DNA of 64,000 nucleotides from Acidobacteriota bacterium. GTDB lineage: Bacteria; Acidobacteriota; Terriglobia; UBA7540. This document shows, in pieces, positions 1 to 7,885 of this stretch; within the stretch, counting starts at the first letter, position 1, and each line of letters opens with the position of its first letter. The position numbers and the translations under genes are program-made. The stretch lies in the NCBI GenBank assembly GCA_902812365.1, contig CADDZC010000006.1, positions 1 through 64,000 of the forward strand, read 5' to 3'. Under the pieces are notes generated by a model. That model did no database searches. It had not been told where the DNA came from and saw only the letters and a program-made list of their open reading frames with translations.

Positions 1-58
1 CACCCCTTGCGGGACCAGATCCTAAGTCTGGCGCGTCTGCCAATTCCGCCACTTTCGC
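1..58 (-). tRNA. tRNA-Leu (anticodon UAG), truncated by the window edge
   Basis: Read on the minus strand from base 58, the sequence gives the acceptor strand GCGAAAG, the linker TG, a leucine-type D arm (GCGGAATTGGCAGACGCG), and an anticodon stem CCAGA/TCTGG closing the loop CTTAGGA, so the anticodon is UAG. A long class II variable arm (CCC-GCAA-GGG) follows. The T arm and the 3' half of the acceptor stem lie beyond the window start. The long variable arm plus UAG anticodon make the identity leucine. Confidence 0.95.
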
Positions 59-79
59 ATCTCACCGAGTTCTTTCTAT

Positions 80-109
80 CCAATAACTCGGCCGACCCGC
101 TTTTGTCCA
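80..109 (-). promoter_or_regulatory. possible promoter of the tRNA-Leu gene
   Basis: On the minus strand, TGGACA (104-109; five of six matches to TTGACA) is followed after 18 bases by the weak -10 TATTGG (80-85), about 22 bases before the mature tRNA 5' end. The placement suits a tRNA promoter, but the -10 match is poor. Confidence 0.3.
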
Positions 110-197
110 GCTCCGAGTTCACTCCAGCGCCGTTCCACCCGAGACGGCGCGGCTCCGCCCGAGCATCCGGCCGACGGAACCGCGGTGTCTCGTACGC

Positions 198-1466
198 TCA
201 CGCCAGGAACACCATAATCGCGGGGGTGCCGACGGGCGTGTACTTCCCTGAAAACGTCAGGTTGCCGGTTTGCCGGTTGGCGCGGAACGTGACGATGGCG
301 TCGGCGCGCTGGTTGCAGGAATACAGAAAATTGCCCGTGGGATCGAGCGTGAAGCTGCGGGGATAGTCTCCGCGCGTCCAGACTTCGCCGGCCCACGCCA
401 GTTCGCCCCGCTCGCCGACCGAAAACCAGGCGATGCTGTCGTGCAGGCGGTTGGCGGCGTAGACAAATCGGCCGTCCGGCGAGACCCGGACCTCCGAGGT
501 GTAATTCGTTCCCTGAAACCCGGCCGGCAGGGTCGACACGGTTTGGCGTGCCGTTAACTTCCCCTGGGTGGCGTCGTACTCAAAAAACACCAGTGTCGAG
601 GCCTCTTCCTGGAGTGAATACAACCAGCGACGGTTCGGATGAAAGGCGAAATGACGCGGTCCGTCCCCGGACGGCAAGGAGACGAACGGCGGATGGTGAG
701 CTTCGAGCCTTCCCTTGTCCGCGTCGAATTTCCAAACAAAAATGCGGTCCATTCCCAGATCGCTGTGCAAGACGAAGCGACCCGCCGGGTCAGACTCGAT
801 CATGTGGGCGTGAGGACGATCATGGCCGCTGATGGCGAAGCTGCCCGGAGGGGCGCTCCGGGCATGGGCGGCACCGACGGCCCCGGCGTCGTGGCGGACG
901 TCGGTGGCGCGACCCAGCTCTCCATTCGGCTCGATGGGAAGGACCGCGACCGTGCCTCCTGCATAGTTGGCCACCAACACCCATCGGCCCGAAGGGTGAA
1001 CGCTGAGATGAGCGGGGCCGGCTCCCTCGGAGCTAACCGTATTGAGCGGCGTGAGGCGGCCCGTCCGGCGGTTGATGGAAAAGGCGCTCACCGAGCCGGA
1101 GTTCGCGCCCTCGAAGGTGGACGTCTCACTGGCGGCGTAGAGGTGCGTTCGGGAAGGACTCAGGGCCAGCCAGGATGGGTTCGAGGGAGCGGGAAATACT
1201 TCGCGCTCGATCAGCTGGCCCGTGCCGGGATTCATTTCAAACAAATAGATACCCTGCCCTCGGCCCACGCTGCCTTCCGGACCTTCGGGCGAGCTGTACG
1301 TGCCGACGTAGGCCAGGATCGAGCCGCCAGCCCCGCTCGCTATTTTCCCGGGCGCGGGAACCCGGACGGCCGCCGTCGCCGCCAACCCGGCGGCTCGCTC
1401 GAGGAACTCCCGTCGTGAGGTTGGGCGGCGCGCCACCGCGGTTTCTCGGAGGTTATCGTCGGTCAT
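198..1466 (-). CDS. exported lactonase-family beta-propeller protein (6-phosphogluconolactonase-like)
   Basis: A 422-residue protein of the cycloisomerase-2 / YkgB-type lactonase family, a seven-bladed propeller. Some members hydrolyse 6-phosphogluconolactone; many relatives act on other lactones. The N-terminus carries a Tat-like signal (RREFLERAAGLAATAA), so the product is probably exported, which argues against a cytosolic pentose-phosphate role. After it comes the family hallmark YVGTYSSPEG, then repeated blade motifs such as HLSVHPSGRWVLVANY and PRHFAFHPNRRWLYSL. The ATG at 1466 was chosen because AAGGA precedes it by a few bases; a longer reading from 1535 lies inside the upstream gene. 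Its start overlaps the end of the esterase-like gene by 14 bases, so the two are probably co-translated. The substrate is unknown. Confidence 0.85.
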   Translation of the reverse strand: MTDDNLRETAVARRPTSRREFLERAAGLAATAAVRVPAPGKIASGAGGSILAYVGTYSSPEGPEGSVGRGQGIYLFEMNPGTGQLIEREVFPAPSNPSWLALSPSRTHLYAASETSTFEGANSGSVSAFSINRRTGRLTPLNTVSSEGAGPAHLSVHPSGRWVLVANYAGGTVAVLPIEPNGELGRATDVRHDAGAVGAAHARSAPPGSFAISGHDRPHAHMIESDPAGRFVLHSDLGMDRIFVWKFDADKGRLEAHHPPFVSLPSGDGPRHFAFHPNRRWLYSLQEEASTLVFFEYDATQGKLTARQTVSTLPAGFQGTNYTSEVRVSPDGRFVYAANRLHDSIAWFSVGERGELAWAGEVWTRGDYPRSFTLDPTGNFLYSCNQRADAIVTFRANRQTGNLTFSGKYTPVGTPAIMVFLA

Positions 1467-3468
1467 CGTGTTCCTTGAGCAGTGAAGTGGAGATGGAGGT
1501 GGGCGCGGCCATCGCCGCCAGGCGGTCGACGTCAAAGTGCTGATCGAAATCCAGGCAGAAGAGGTCCGGCGCTTGCTGAAACGTTACCGGCTTCTCCAGA
1601 AGATAACCGAGGGTCGGCATCCCGCCGCGAATCACGAGCGTGGAAAACAGCTTGGGCTCGAGCGCGGCGGCGACCAGAGCCGCCATCTGGCTGCGGATGC
1701 CGCTGGTCTCAAGGCGCAGTCTCCGCCCCTCCGCATGGTTCCGAAACCACTGGGCCACGGCGATCAGTTCGGCGGCTTCCAGGCCGAGTGTGCGATCGCC
1801 GGTCGCGTCGAGAATCTGCGCGTACGAATACGGTTCTGCGTCTTTCCAGGGGCTGCCGGTGAAGAGCAGATCGAGAGCCAGCACTTGTTCGTCGCGATCG
1901 ACGCGATCGCACACCGCGTCCACCGCCGCGCCCATGCCGCGGTCATCAAGGATGATCGTAGCGGGGGCGTTTTCGGGGGCGGCGATCCCTTTCATCCACA
2001 CGGCTTCGGCGGTTAACCCGGAATGGCCCCGCTCGCTCAGGGCCAACAGGTAGGAGAGCGTCTCGGTGCCCTTGCTCTTGGTGTTGGCGAGCCTCCAGGC
2101 GCGGTCCAGGTTCAACGGCTCATAGCGAACCACCGAACGAAGCGTCTGGCGCTGGCGGGCGGCCCAGGAGGCGCGGGCCGCGGCGTCAGCCGGCACGGGC
2201 GGACGCTGGATCTGGCTGGCCATCCGGCGGGCGAGTCCGAGAATCGTCAAGTTGTCCGCTGGCAGGCCCACGGCCAATTCGTCGGCGCTCTTCAATTCCT
2301 GGCCGGCGGGAATCTCGCTCTCGATGGGAGGCAGCCCGAAGTGCTGGCTGAAGAATTGATACGCCGCCAGGCGATTATCGAGCTGGTAGTTGTGGGTACC
2401 GGGGTCGCGATTTTCATGCCAGGCGAAGTTTGCTGGCTGGCCATACAGGGCGAAGAAAGGCCGGATGGCGTCGTAGTTGAGCGGTTTGACCAACGGCGCG
2501 CGGAAGCAGCAATCATCCTCCGCATCGTGCACCAGCAGCGTGGGACGTGGAGCCATGAGCGCCGTCAAATGGGTATAATCCTGGCCATCCAGAAGATCCA
2601 CGCCGTTCTGCTCCAGGTCTCCCAGATCGCCGTACGCTCGCGCCTCGAGCTTCGCCGTGAGCGACGAGTAGCCGGCTACGGGAACCGCGACCTTCACCCG
2701 CGGATCCAGCGAGCTGAGCAGGATCGTTTGCCAGCCTCCGCCGGAGAGCCCCGTCACGCCGATGCGCTCGCGATCCACATCGGCGCGGTTGTAAAGATAA
2801 TCGAGCCCGCGTCGCATCTCGAGGTAGAAAAGTCCGAGGGCGTTGGCGCCCACCAGATCCAGGTGGGCGCCAAACCAGTGCGAGTTCTCAGGATTGGCGA
2901 GCTCGCCGAAGTCAAACCACTCGATGTTCAGCGCCAGAATGCCACGCCGGGCAAAGTTGATGCACCTTTTCTGTTTGTACTCGACGGCCTTGCCGGCCGG
3001 CCCAACGTGGCCGTTGACGTTAAGAATGGCCGGCCGCTTCCCGCCCCGGCCCTCCGGCTCGTACAGCAAGGCGGCGGAATAGAATCCGGGCACGATTTCG
3101 TAACGGAGCTTGCGAATCCGATAGCCGATCCCGCCCTCGATCACGCCCCGGTCCTCGAAGCGGGGCGGTGCATTCACCCAGGCATCGGGCCAGCCGTGAA
3201 ACACCACGTCGTGCAGGAGATGCTGGCGCAGTCTCGCTGCTTCCGCCGCCCACTCGCCGACGGTTGTGGCCGCCGGCGGCTTGGCCACGCGGCCGAGCAG
3301 ATACTGCTTGAGTTGAAACACCGCGACCTCGGGCGGTAGAATCGTCTCTTTCAGAATCGGCCCGACGTATTCCGGGTCCGCTTGGGCCAGCCCCAGGCCG
3401 GCCCCGATCGACAGGCTAAGGCCCAGAAGGCAAGCGATTCTCTCGAGGGCTAGGATGCGCTGAACCAT
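1453..3468 (-). CDS. exported acetyl xylan esterase-like alpha/beta hydrolase
   Basis: A 671-residue protein with a cleavable signal peptide (hydrophobic CLLGLSLSIGAGLGLAQA, residues 13-30). The middle third matches the acetyl-xylan-esterase/dienelactone-hydrolase-like fold: nucleophile elbow GLSGGG with Ser242, a probable acid in LLVHDAEDD near residue 321, and a His in GTHNYQ near 369. A C-terminal extension of about 250 residues (after KSADEL) is predicted to form a second hydrolase-like or accessory domain without a clear nucleophile. Such proteins occur in polysaccharide-degrading bacteria, so deacetylation of plant or microbial carbohydrate is likely but not shown. It overlaps the downstream lactonase by 14 bases. 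No promoter was recognised in the 89 bases between it and glpD. Confidence 0.8.
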   Translation of the reverse strand: MVQRILALERIACLLGLSLSIGAGLGLAQADPEYVGPILKETILPPEVAVFQLKQYLLGRVAKPPAATTVGEWAAEAARLRQHLLHDVVFHGWPDAWVNAPPRFEDRGVIEGGIGYRIRKLRYEIVPGFYSAALLYEPEGRGGKRPAILNVNGHVGPAGKAVEYKQKRCINFARRGILALNIEWFDFGELANPENSHWFGAHLDLVGANALGLFYLEMRRGLDYLYNRADVDRERIGVTGLSGGGWQTILLSSLDPRVKVAVPVAGYSSLTAKLEARAYGDLGDLEQNGVDLLDGQDYTHLTALMAPRPTLLVHDAEDDCCFRAPLVKPLNYDAIRPFFALYGQPANFAWHENRDPGTHNYQLDNRLAAYQFFSQHFGLPPIESEIPAGQELKSADELAVGLPADNLTILGLARRMASQIQRPPVPADAAARASWAARQRQTLRSVVRYEPLNLDRAWRLANTKSKGTETLSYLLALSERGHSGLTAEAVWMKGIAAPENAPATIILDDRGMGAAVDAVCDRVDRDEQVLALDLLFTGSPWKDAEPYSYAQILDATGDRTLGLEAAELIAVAQWFRNHAEGRRLRLETSGIRSQMAALVAAALEPKLFSTLVIRGGMPTLGYLLEKPVTFQQAPDLFCLDFDQHFDVDRLAAMAAPTSISTSLLKEHDDRR

Positions 3469-3557
3469 GGTTTTCCTCCGCGCAAGCTCGTCCCGCAGCC
3501 GTGAGTTATAACACGAACTCCGCCGGCTCGCCGAGGCGGCTCAAGCCCGCCGCGCCA

Positions 3558-5168
3558 TTAATCGGCGGGGTGACCATCCGGCTGCCGGACGCCGCCAGCG
3601 AACGGCGCGCGTTCGGCGAACAGCCGCTCCACGGCGGGTTCCGCCTCCTTCAGCAGGCAGGCTGCCCAACTGAGGCCGGAGCGGCGCAGCAGGTAGTCTT
3701 CAGCCCGCACCGCCATCTCCTCCTCGATCCCATAGACTACCTCGGCGGCAAGCAGTGGCGGCGAGCCGGGCAACGGGGCGGACAGGGAGCGGTCCCGCTC
3801 GAGGCGAGAAAGAACGTCCTTCCAGCGGCTGCCATAGGTGCCTATGATGCGCGTCGCGATCGCGGGCGGCACGTCAAAGGAGCGCGCGGCTTCCTGGGTG
3901 GCGGCTGCCACAAACCGGTCCAAGGCGTCGATGTGGCCGCCGGGGAGCGGCGCGGCGCGGCTTGATCCTTTGCGCTGGACGCCGATTCCGAGCCGCGCCG
4001 AGACCTGGTTCACGAGCTTTTCGGCCAAAGCCCGGGACGTCGTCAGCTTTCCGCCGCAGATCGAGATGAAGTTTCCGGCCCAAGGGTCTTCGTGAAAGCG
4101 ATACTCGCGCGTATTCGCCGAGGGAGGGGCCGCCGCCTGGTGGGGCTCGAGAGCCAAGGCGCGCAGGCCCGCCCAGGCGCCCATCACATCGCCGCCGGTG
4201 AGGGCGCGACTGAGGACGCGATTCGCCGCCGCCAACAGGTAGGTTGTGTCTGACTCGTCGGGGGCCACGGTGGCCGGGTCGTCGCTAAAGTCCGTGTCCG
4301 TGGTACCGAGCAGCGCTTGGCCCTGGAAAGGAACGATCAGAAACACGCGCTCGGTCCCTGGAATCGGCGCCAGCAGAGCGTTGCGGCCGGTCACGGGCGG
4401 GACGATCAGGTGGGTTCCCTTGGTCAGGCGGACGGTTCTCGAGCCGTCAAATCCTGGGACGAGCCGGCGAACCTGATCCACCCAGGGGCCGGCGGCATTC
4501 ACCCAGAAGCGGGCGGTGAGCTCGAAGCGGCGCCGGCTGAGCACGTCTTCGACCTCGCCGGTCGACAGGACGGGGCCGGCCGACGCTCGGGGCTGGGAAA
4601 AAGAGCGCAGTTCGGCGTAGTTCACCACCACAGCCCCATGATCGGCGGCGTCAACCAGGTTCTCGACGGTCAGGCGCGCGTCGTCGGTGGTCGAGTCATG
4701 GTACAGGGCTCCGGCGCGCAGGCCGTCGCGGCGCAGCGCCGGGATGAGCTCTACCGTCTGGTCGCGGCTCAGCATGCGGTGGCGGTCTCCGGGCCCGAGG
4801 TTGCCCATCCAGTCGTAGATGAACAGGCCCAGCGAAATCTTGAGCGGAGAATAAGAATCTTCTCGATAGATGGGCAGCAGAAACGGGATCGGGCGAGCCA
4901 GATGGGGTGCCAAGGCGACCAGCCGGCGTCGCTCGCGGCGGGCTTCGCGGACGAGCTGGAAGTCTCGTTGCGCGAGGTAGCGTAACCCTCCGTGGATCAG
5001 CTTCGAGGAGCGGCTAGACGTGCCGCTGGCGAAATCACGAGCCTCCACCAACGCCACCTTCAGACCGCGCAAAGCGGCTTCGCGCGCCGTGCAGGCGCCC
5101 TGGATGCCGCCGCCAATGACGGCGAGGTCAAAGGCCTGGCTCGCCAGCGCCTCGGGATTGCGTTTCAT
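3558..5168 (-). CDS. glpD: FAD-dependent glycerol-3-phosphate dehydrogenase
   Basis: A 536-residue enzyme that oxidises sn-glycerol 3-phosphate to dihydroxyacetone phosphate and passes electrons via FAD to the quinone pool at the inner membrane face. The dinucleotide-binding motif VIGGGIQGACTAREA starts near residue 16. The family signature FASGTSSRSSKLIHGGLRYL follows near residue 46, and a C-terminal DAO_C-like helical domain carries GTYGSRWKDVL. Length and motif order are normal for GlpD. No glpK or glpF lies nearby. It is divergent from the methyltransferase gene with only 43 bases between starts. An AAGGAG lies about 20 bases before the ATG, too far for a standard ribosome site. Confidence 0.93.
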   Translation of the reverse strand: MKRNPEALASQAFDLAVIGGGIQGACTAREAALRGLKVALVEARDFASGTSSRSSKLIHGGLRYLAQRDFQLVREARRERRRLVALAPHLARPIPFLLPIYREDSYSPLKISLGLFIYDWMGNLGPGDRHRMLSRDQTVELIPALRRDGLRAGALYHDSTTDDARLTVENLVDAADHGAVVVNYAELRSFSQPRASAGPVLSTGEVEDVLSRRRFELTARFWVNAAGPWVDQVRRLVPGFDGSRTVRLTKGTHLIVPPVTGRNALLAPIPGTERVFLIVPFQGQALLGTTDTDFSDDPATVAPDESDTTYLLAAANRVLSRALTGGDVMGAWAGLRALALEPHQAAAPPSANTREYRFHEDPWAGNFISICGGKLTTSRALAEKLVNQVSARLGIGVQRKGSSRAAPLPGGHIDALDRFVAAATQEAARSFDVPPAIATRIIGTYGSRWKDVLSRLERDRSLSAPLPGSPPLLAAEVVYGIEEEMAVRAEDYLLRRSGLSWAACLLKEAEPAVERLFAERAPFAGGVRQPDGHPAD

Positions 5169-5196
5169 AAGGTCGAGTCTGCCGCCGCTCCTTGTC

Positions 5197-5202
5197 TATA
5201 AT
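5197..5202 (+). promoter_or_regulatory. -10 element (TATAAT) just before the methyltransferase gene
   Basis: A perfect TATAAT ends ten bases before the ATG at 5212 (GTG at 5209). Transcription from it would begin at or very near the start codon, giving a leaderless mRNA. No convincing -35 is visible. Confidence 0.45.
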
Positions 5203-5211
5203 GGCCCGGTG

Positions 5212-5907
5212 ATGGGTTGGCTGGGTCTTCGCCGGACGCCCGAACTCGAAGTGATGGCTGCTGCCGAGGAAGTGGACGCCTATGCTTCCGCCGCCGCCCA
5301 GAAATATCTCGGCGCGATTGACGATACCCTGGTCGAGCAAGCGCTCGCCCTCGGCATGCGGAGCGGTGTGCTCCTCGATGTCGGCACCGGCCCGGGCAAC
5401 ATCCCCCGGAAGCTGCTCCGCCGCGCCCCAGCGCTCCATGTGGTCGGAGTGGACCTCTCGCCGGCCATGATCCGTGCCGCCCGCGAAGCCGCCCGGCACG
5501 AGGGACTCTCGCCTCGCGCCTCGTTTCTGCTGGCGGATGCCGCCCGACTGCCGTTTGCCGCCGCCTCTTTTGACAGCGTCATCTCCAACTCCCTTCTTCA
5601 TCACCTCACCCAGCCGGCGGCAGTCTTCAACGAGATGGCTCGCGTCCTGAAACCCGGCGGCCGCATCCTCCTGCGCGACCTGCGCCGCCCCGGCCGCCTG
5701 GCTTTCCGCTTCCATGTGGCCTGGTTCGGGCGATATTACTCCGGCCTCATGAAAACGTTATACGCCAATTCGGTTCGCGCCGCCTATACCGGCCCGGAAC
5801 TGCGCCGGTTACTCGACCGGTCGCGCCTAGCCGCAGCCCAGGTCTTCTTTCATGGCCGCACCCACTTGGGCTTCATCTGGAAGGGCCGGAAAGACGCCGG
5901 GCCTTAG
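5212..5907 (+). CDS. SAM-dependent class I methyltransferase
   Basis: A 231-residue protein with a Rossmann methyltransferase core: motif I LLDVGTGPGN near residue 62, the acidic end of strand 2 in VVGVDLSPAMI, motif II-like FLLADAARLPF, and post-motif VLKPGGRILLRDL. This resembles the UbiE/Methyltransf_11 group. The substrate cannot be told from sequence; the C-terminal part (YYSGLMKTLYANSVRAAYT) is not diagnostic. The ATG at 5212 (or GTG at 5209) was chosen because codons upstream overlap the divergent glpD. There is no Shine-Dalgarno sequence, and the TATAAT ten bases upstream suggests leaderless expression. Confidence 0.85.
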   Translation: MGWLGLRRTPELEVMAAAEEVDAYASAAAQKYLGAIDDTLVEQALALGMRSGVLLDVGTGPGNIPRKLLRRAPALHVVGVDLSPAMIRAAREAARHEGLSPRASFLLADAARLPFAAASFDSVISNSLLHHLTQPAAVFNEMARVLKPGGRILLRDLRRPGRLAFRFHVAWFGRYYSGLMKTLYANSVRAAYTGPELRRLLDRSRLAAAQVFFHGRTHLGFIWKGRKDAGP

Positions 5908-6083
5908 ACGCTTCCGCCGCCTCGCGAGCGCAGCCTTGCGATGGCCTCTGCGCCCGGGGTGCGAGTCCCGCCGCTGACGCGATTGGCCTTGACGGCGGGC
6001 AAACAGGAGGAAATCGCGAAAACCCTGTGCCTCGCACCGCCTCCACTTTATATCCCTCACGGTTGGGGTGGGCAAGAAAATGC

Positions 6084-6108
6084 GGAGCGCCACCGGGGAC
6101 GGCGCTCC
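6084..6108. other. perfect 8-bp hairpin in the 475-base gap 5908-6382
   Basis: GGAGCGCC (6084-6091) and GGCGCTCC (6101-6108) form a perfect stem around a nine-base loop. No T-run follows, so it is not a classical terminator. The rest of the gap 5908-6382 holds no gene I can support. It has a candidate promoter near its right end. Confidence 0.4.
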
Positions 6109-6194
6109 CGACCCTGGCCAGCAAGCGCCCGCCCGAGGGTACTATCTCGGAACAGAGCGGCGGATGCCGGGATCCGGCTTTTGGGCGGAAAAGC

Positions 6195-6223
6195 TTGACA
6201 TGTTGAGTCGGGCTTCCTTAATC
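6195..6223 (+). promoter_or_regulatory. candidate promoter of the barrel/cytochrome pair
   Basis: A perfect -35 TTGACA (6195-6200) is followed after 17 bases by the weak -10 TTAATC (6218-6223). A further AT-rich element, TAGTATAGTATT, sits at about 6233-6244 and could supply the -10 instead. It is the only promoter-like sequence between the methyltransferase and the gene starting at 6383. Confidence 0.45.
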
Positions 6224-6382
6224 TGGACAATTTAGTATAGTATTGCTGGCCGCCCTGCTTGGTTCCCCTCACGGCCCGAGGTCGAGTGCCGGGCCGATTC
6301 CGGCATCACCGACGGCCCGCGGCTTGGGGACGATCCGAGTGGGAGGTCGGAAGGAACGGTTTTTCCACCGGAGCCCAACAGC

Positions 6383-7273
6383 GTGCTCAGTAGACGAAGC
6401 GTCACACGTCGGCTGGCCTGGACGGCCAGCCTGTTTTGCCTGGTCGGGACGGCTTGTCCTGGCTCCCTCAAGGCCGACAAGCCTTACTTTGTGGCCTACG
6501 ACGATGAGATGGAGGAGCCCGGAAGCCTCGAAATCTCGCTCAGCCCCCTGGTGGCCATCCCTCATCGGGCACCGAACTTTGTCGGCGGCTGGACCGAGTT
6601 CGAGTACGGCGCGAAGGGATGGTGGACGACGGAATTCTATCTGGATGGACAGACCACGGCGGGCCAGGGTGCCCTCTTCACCGGATATCGCTGGGAAAAC
6701 CGATTTCGTCCGCTGGCCGATGAGCACCGGATCAATCCGGTACTGTACGTGGAGTTCGAGGACCTGAACGGGGCCGACAAGTCTCTTCTGGAGGTGGTCA
6801 ACCACGATTCCGTGGATGACCTGGCGGTTTCGAACCGCCGGGCGCGCGCGGAAATGAAACGCGAGATCGAGACCAAACTCATCTTCTCGAGTCATTACAG
6901 AGGATGGAATTTCTCTGAGAATCTCATCGGCGAGAAAAACCTTGCCCACGCCCCGTGGGAATTCGGCTACGCGCTCGGAGTGAGCCGCCCGCTGGCCATG
7001 GCCGCCTCGCCGGAGGCGTGCCGTCTGTGCCGTGAAAATTTCACCGTCGGCGCAGAGGCGTACGGCGGATTGGGAACATGGGACCGGTTCGGGCCGGCGG
7101 GCGCGGCTCATTACTTCGGTCCTTTGCTCGCCTGGCACACACCCGAGGGAACCACTTTCCGAGTCGCGCCGACACTCGGGTTGAACCCAAACAGCGCCCG
7201 ATTTCTCATTCGATTCGGCATCGCGTATGAAATCCCGCAGTTTGGCCGCGCCGTGCGGAGGTGGTTTCGATGA
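6383..7273 (+). CDS. predicted outer-membrane beta-barrel protein of unknown function
   Basis: A 296-residue protein with a signal peptide (RRLAWTASLFCLVGTACPGSLKA). After it come alternating short amphipathic strands rich in aromatic residues (EFEYGAKGWWTTEFYLDGQ, LFTGYRWENRF, INPVLYVEFED) and a C-terminal FRVAPTLGL...FLIRFGIAYEI typical of barrel proteins. A CxxC (CRLC near residue 213) is unusual in a barrel and might bind metal or form a disulfide. GTG at 6383 is preceded by GGAG. The downstream c-type cytochrome overlaps its stop by ATGA, so the two products are probably made together; a periplasmic or outer-membrane electron-transfer role is an inference. I do not recognise a named family. 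Confidence 0.75.
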   Translation: MLSRRSVTRRLAWTASLFCLVGTACPGSLKADKPYFVAYDDEMEEPGSLEISLSPLVAIPHRAPNFVGGWTEFEYGAKGWWTTEFYLDGQTTAGQGALFTGYRWENRFRPLADEHRINPVLYVEFEDLNGADKSLLEVVNHDSVDDLAVSNRRARAEMKREIETKLIFSSHYRGWNFSENLIGEKNLAHAPWEFGYALGVSRPLAMAASPEACRLCRENFTVGAEAYGGLGTWDRFGPAGAAHYFGPLLAWHTPEGTTFRVAPTLGLNPNSARFLIRFGIAYEIPQFGRAVRRWFR

Positions 7274-7710
7274 ACGAGTGCTCGGCTCGGCAACGAAGCG
7301 GATGGAGCGGGAGATGGGCTTCGGCGCTCTGGGCCATTTTGCTGGTCACGTCCGTGATCGCTGCCGGGCGGAAAATCAAACCCGAGGAAGGTCCGGCGGC
7401 CCGCTTGCGCGACGTCCCAACATCCGCTCGGAGTGTCCCTAATCCGTTTGCGGGAGACGAAAGGGCGGTCGCCGCCGGCCGCAAGCTCTTCCAGCAGCAC
7501 TGTGCGGCCTGTCACGGAGAAGATGGGTATGGCTGTGGGCACGCCGCGAATCTTCATTCGGCCCTGATTCAGGCTGCGCCCGATGGGAGCCTCTTTTGGG
7601 TTCTGCGGAACGGCCGAATCCGGCGCGGCATGCCCTCCTGGTCGCACTTGCCAGACCCGCAGCTTTGGCAGATGGTTAGCTATCTGAAAGCGCTGGGTAA
7701 AGAACGGTAA
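7270..7710 (+). CDS. small exported class I c-type cytochrome
   Basis: A 146-residue protein with an N-terminal membrane anchor or signal (SALWAILLVTSVIAAG, residues 18-33). It has one haem-binding site CAACH (Cys78, Cys81, His82) and a distal methionine in RRGMPSW (Met121). The final helix LPDPQLWQMVSYLKALG is typical of single-haem cytochrome c domains that serve dehydrogenases or oxidases. The ATG at 7270 overlaps the stop of the barrel gene (ATGA), and a GTG at 7261 is an alternative start. The haem would be attached in the periplasm. The partner enzyme is not in view. Confidence 0.88.
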   Translation: MNECSARQRSGWSGRWASALWAILLVTSVIAAGRKIKPEEGPAARLRDVPTSARSVPNPFAGDERAVAAGRKLFQQHCAACHGEDGYGCGHAANLHSALIQAAPDGSLFWVLRNGRIRRGMPSWSHLPDPQLWQMVSYLKALGKER

Positions 7711-7793
7711 CCGGCAGCGCCTCCACCTTCCCCTGTCCCTCAGTGGGGCGGCCCCTCCTTCGGGCCTGCCCCCAGGCAGGGTCGCACAGGCCT

Positions 7794-7823
7794 TTGACAG
7801 GTTTGGCTCAACCGGACTATGCT
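7794..7823 (+). promoter_or_regulatory. sigma70-type promoter of the DUF1385-prfA pair
   Basis: TTGACA (7794-7799), an 18-base spacer and TATGCT (7818-7823). An imperfect GC-rich hairpin at 7745-7772 (GGGGC-GCCC / GGGC-GCCCC) just upstream may end the cytochrome transcript, although it has no T-run. Confidence 0.6.
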
Positions 7824-7885
7824 CAGCCGAGGGCGGAGGCGACGCATTCAAGAGTCATGAAGCCGGGGCGTCAAGAAAGCCATCC

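Noticed and set aside
2023-3339. 438-residue plus-strand open frame
   Set aside because: It is antisense to the esterase-like gene, with no ribosome site and no recognisable domain.
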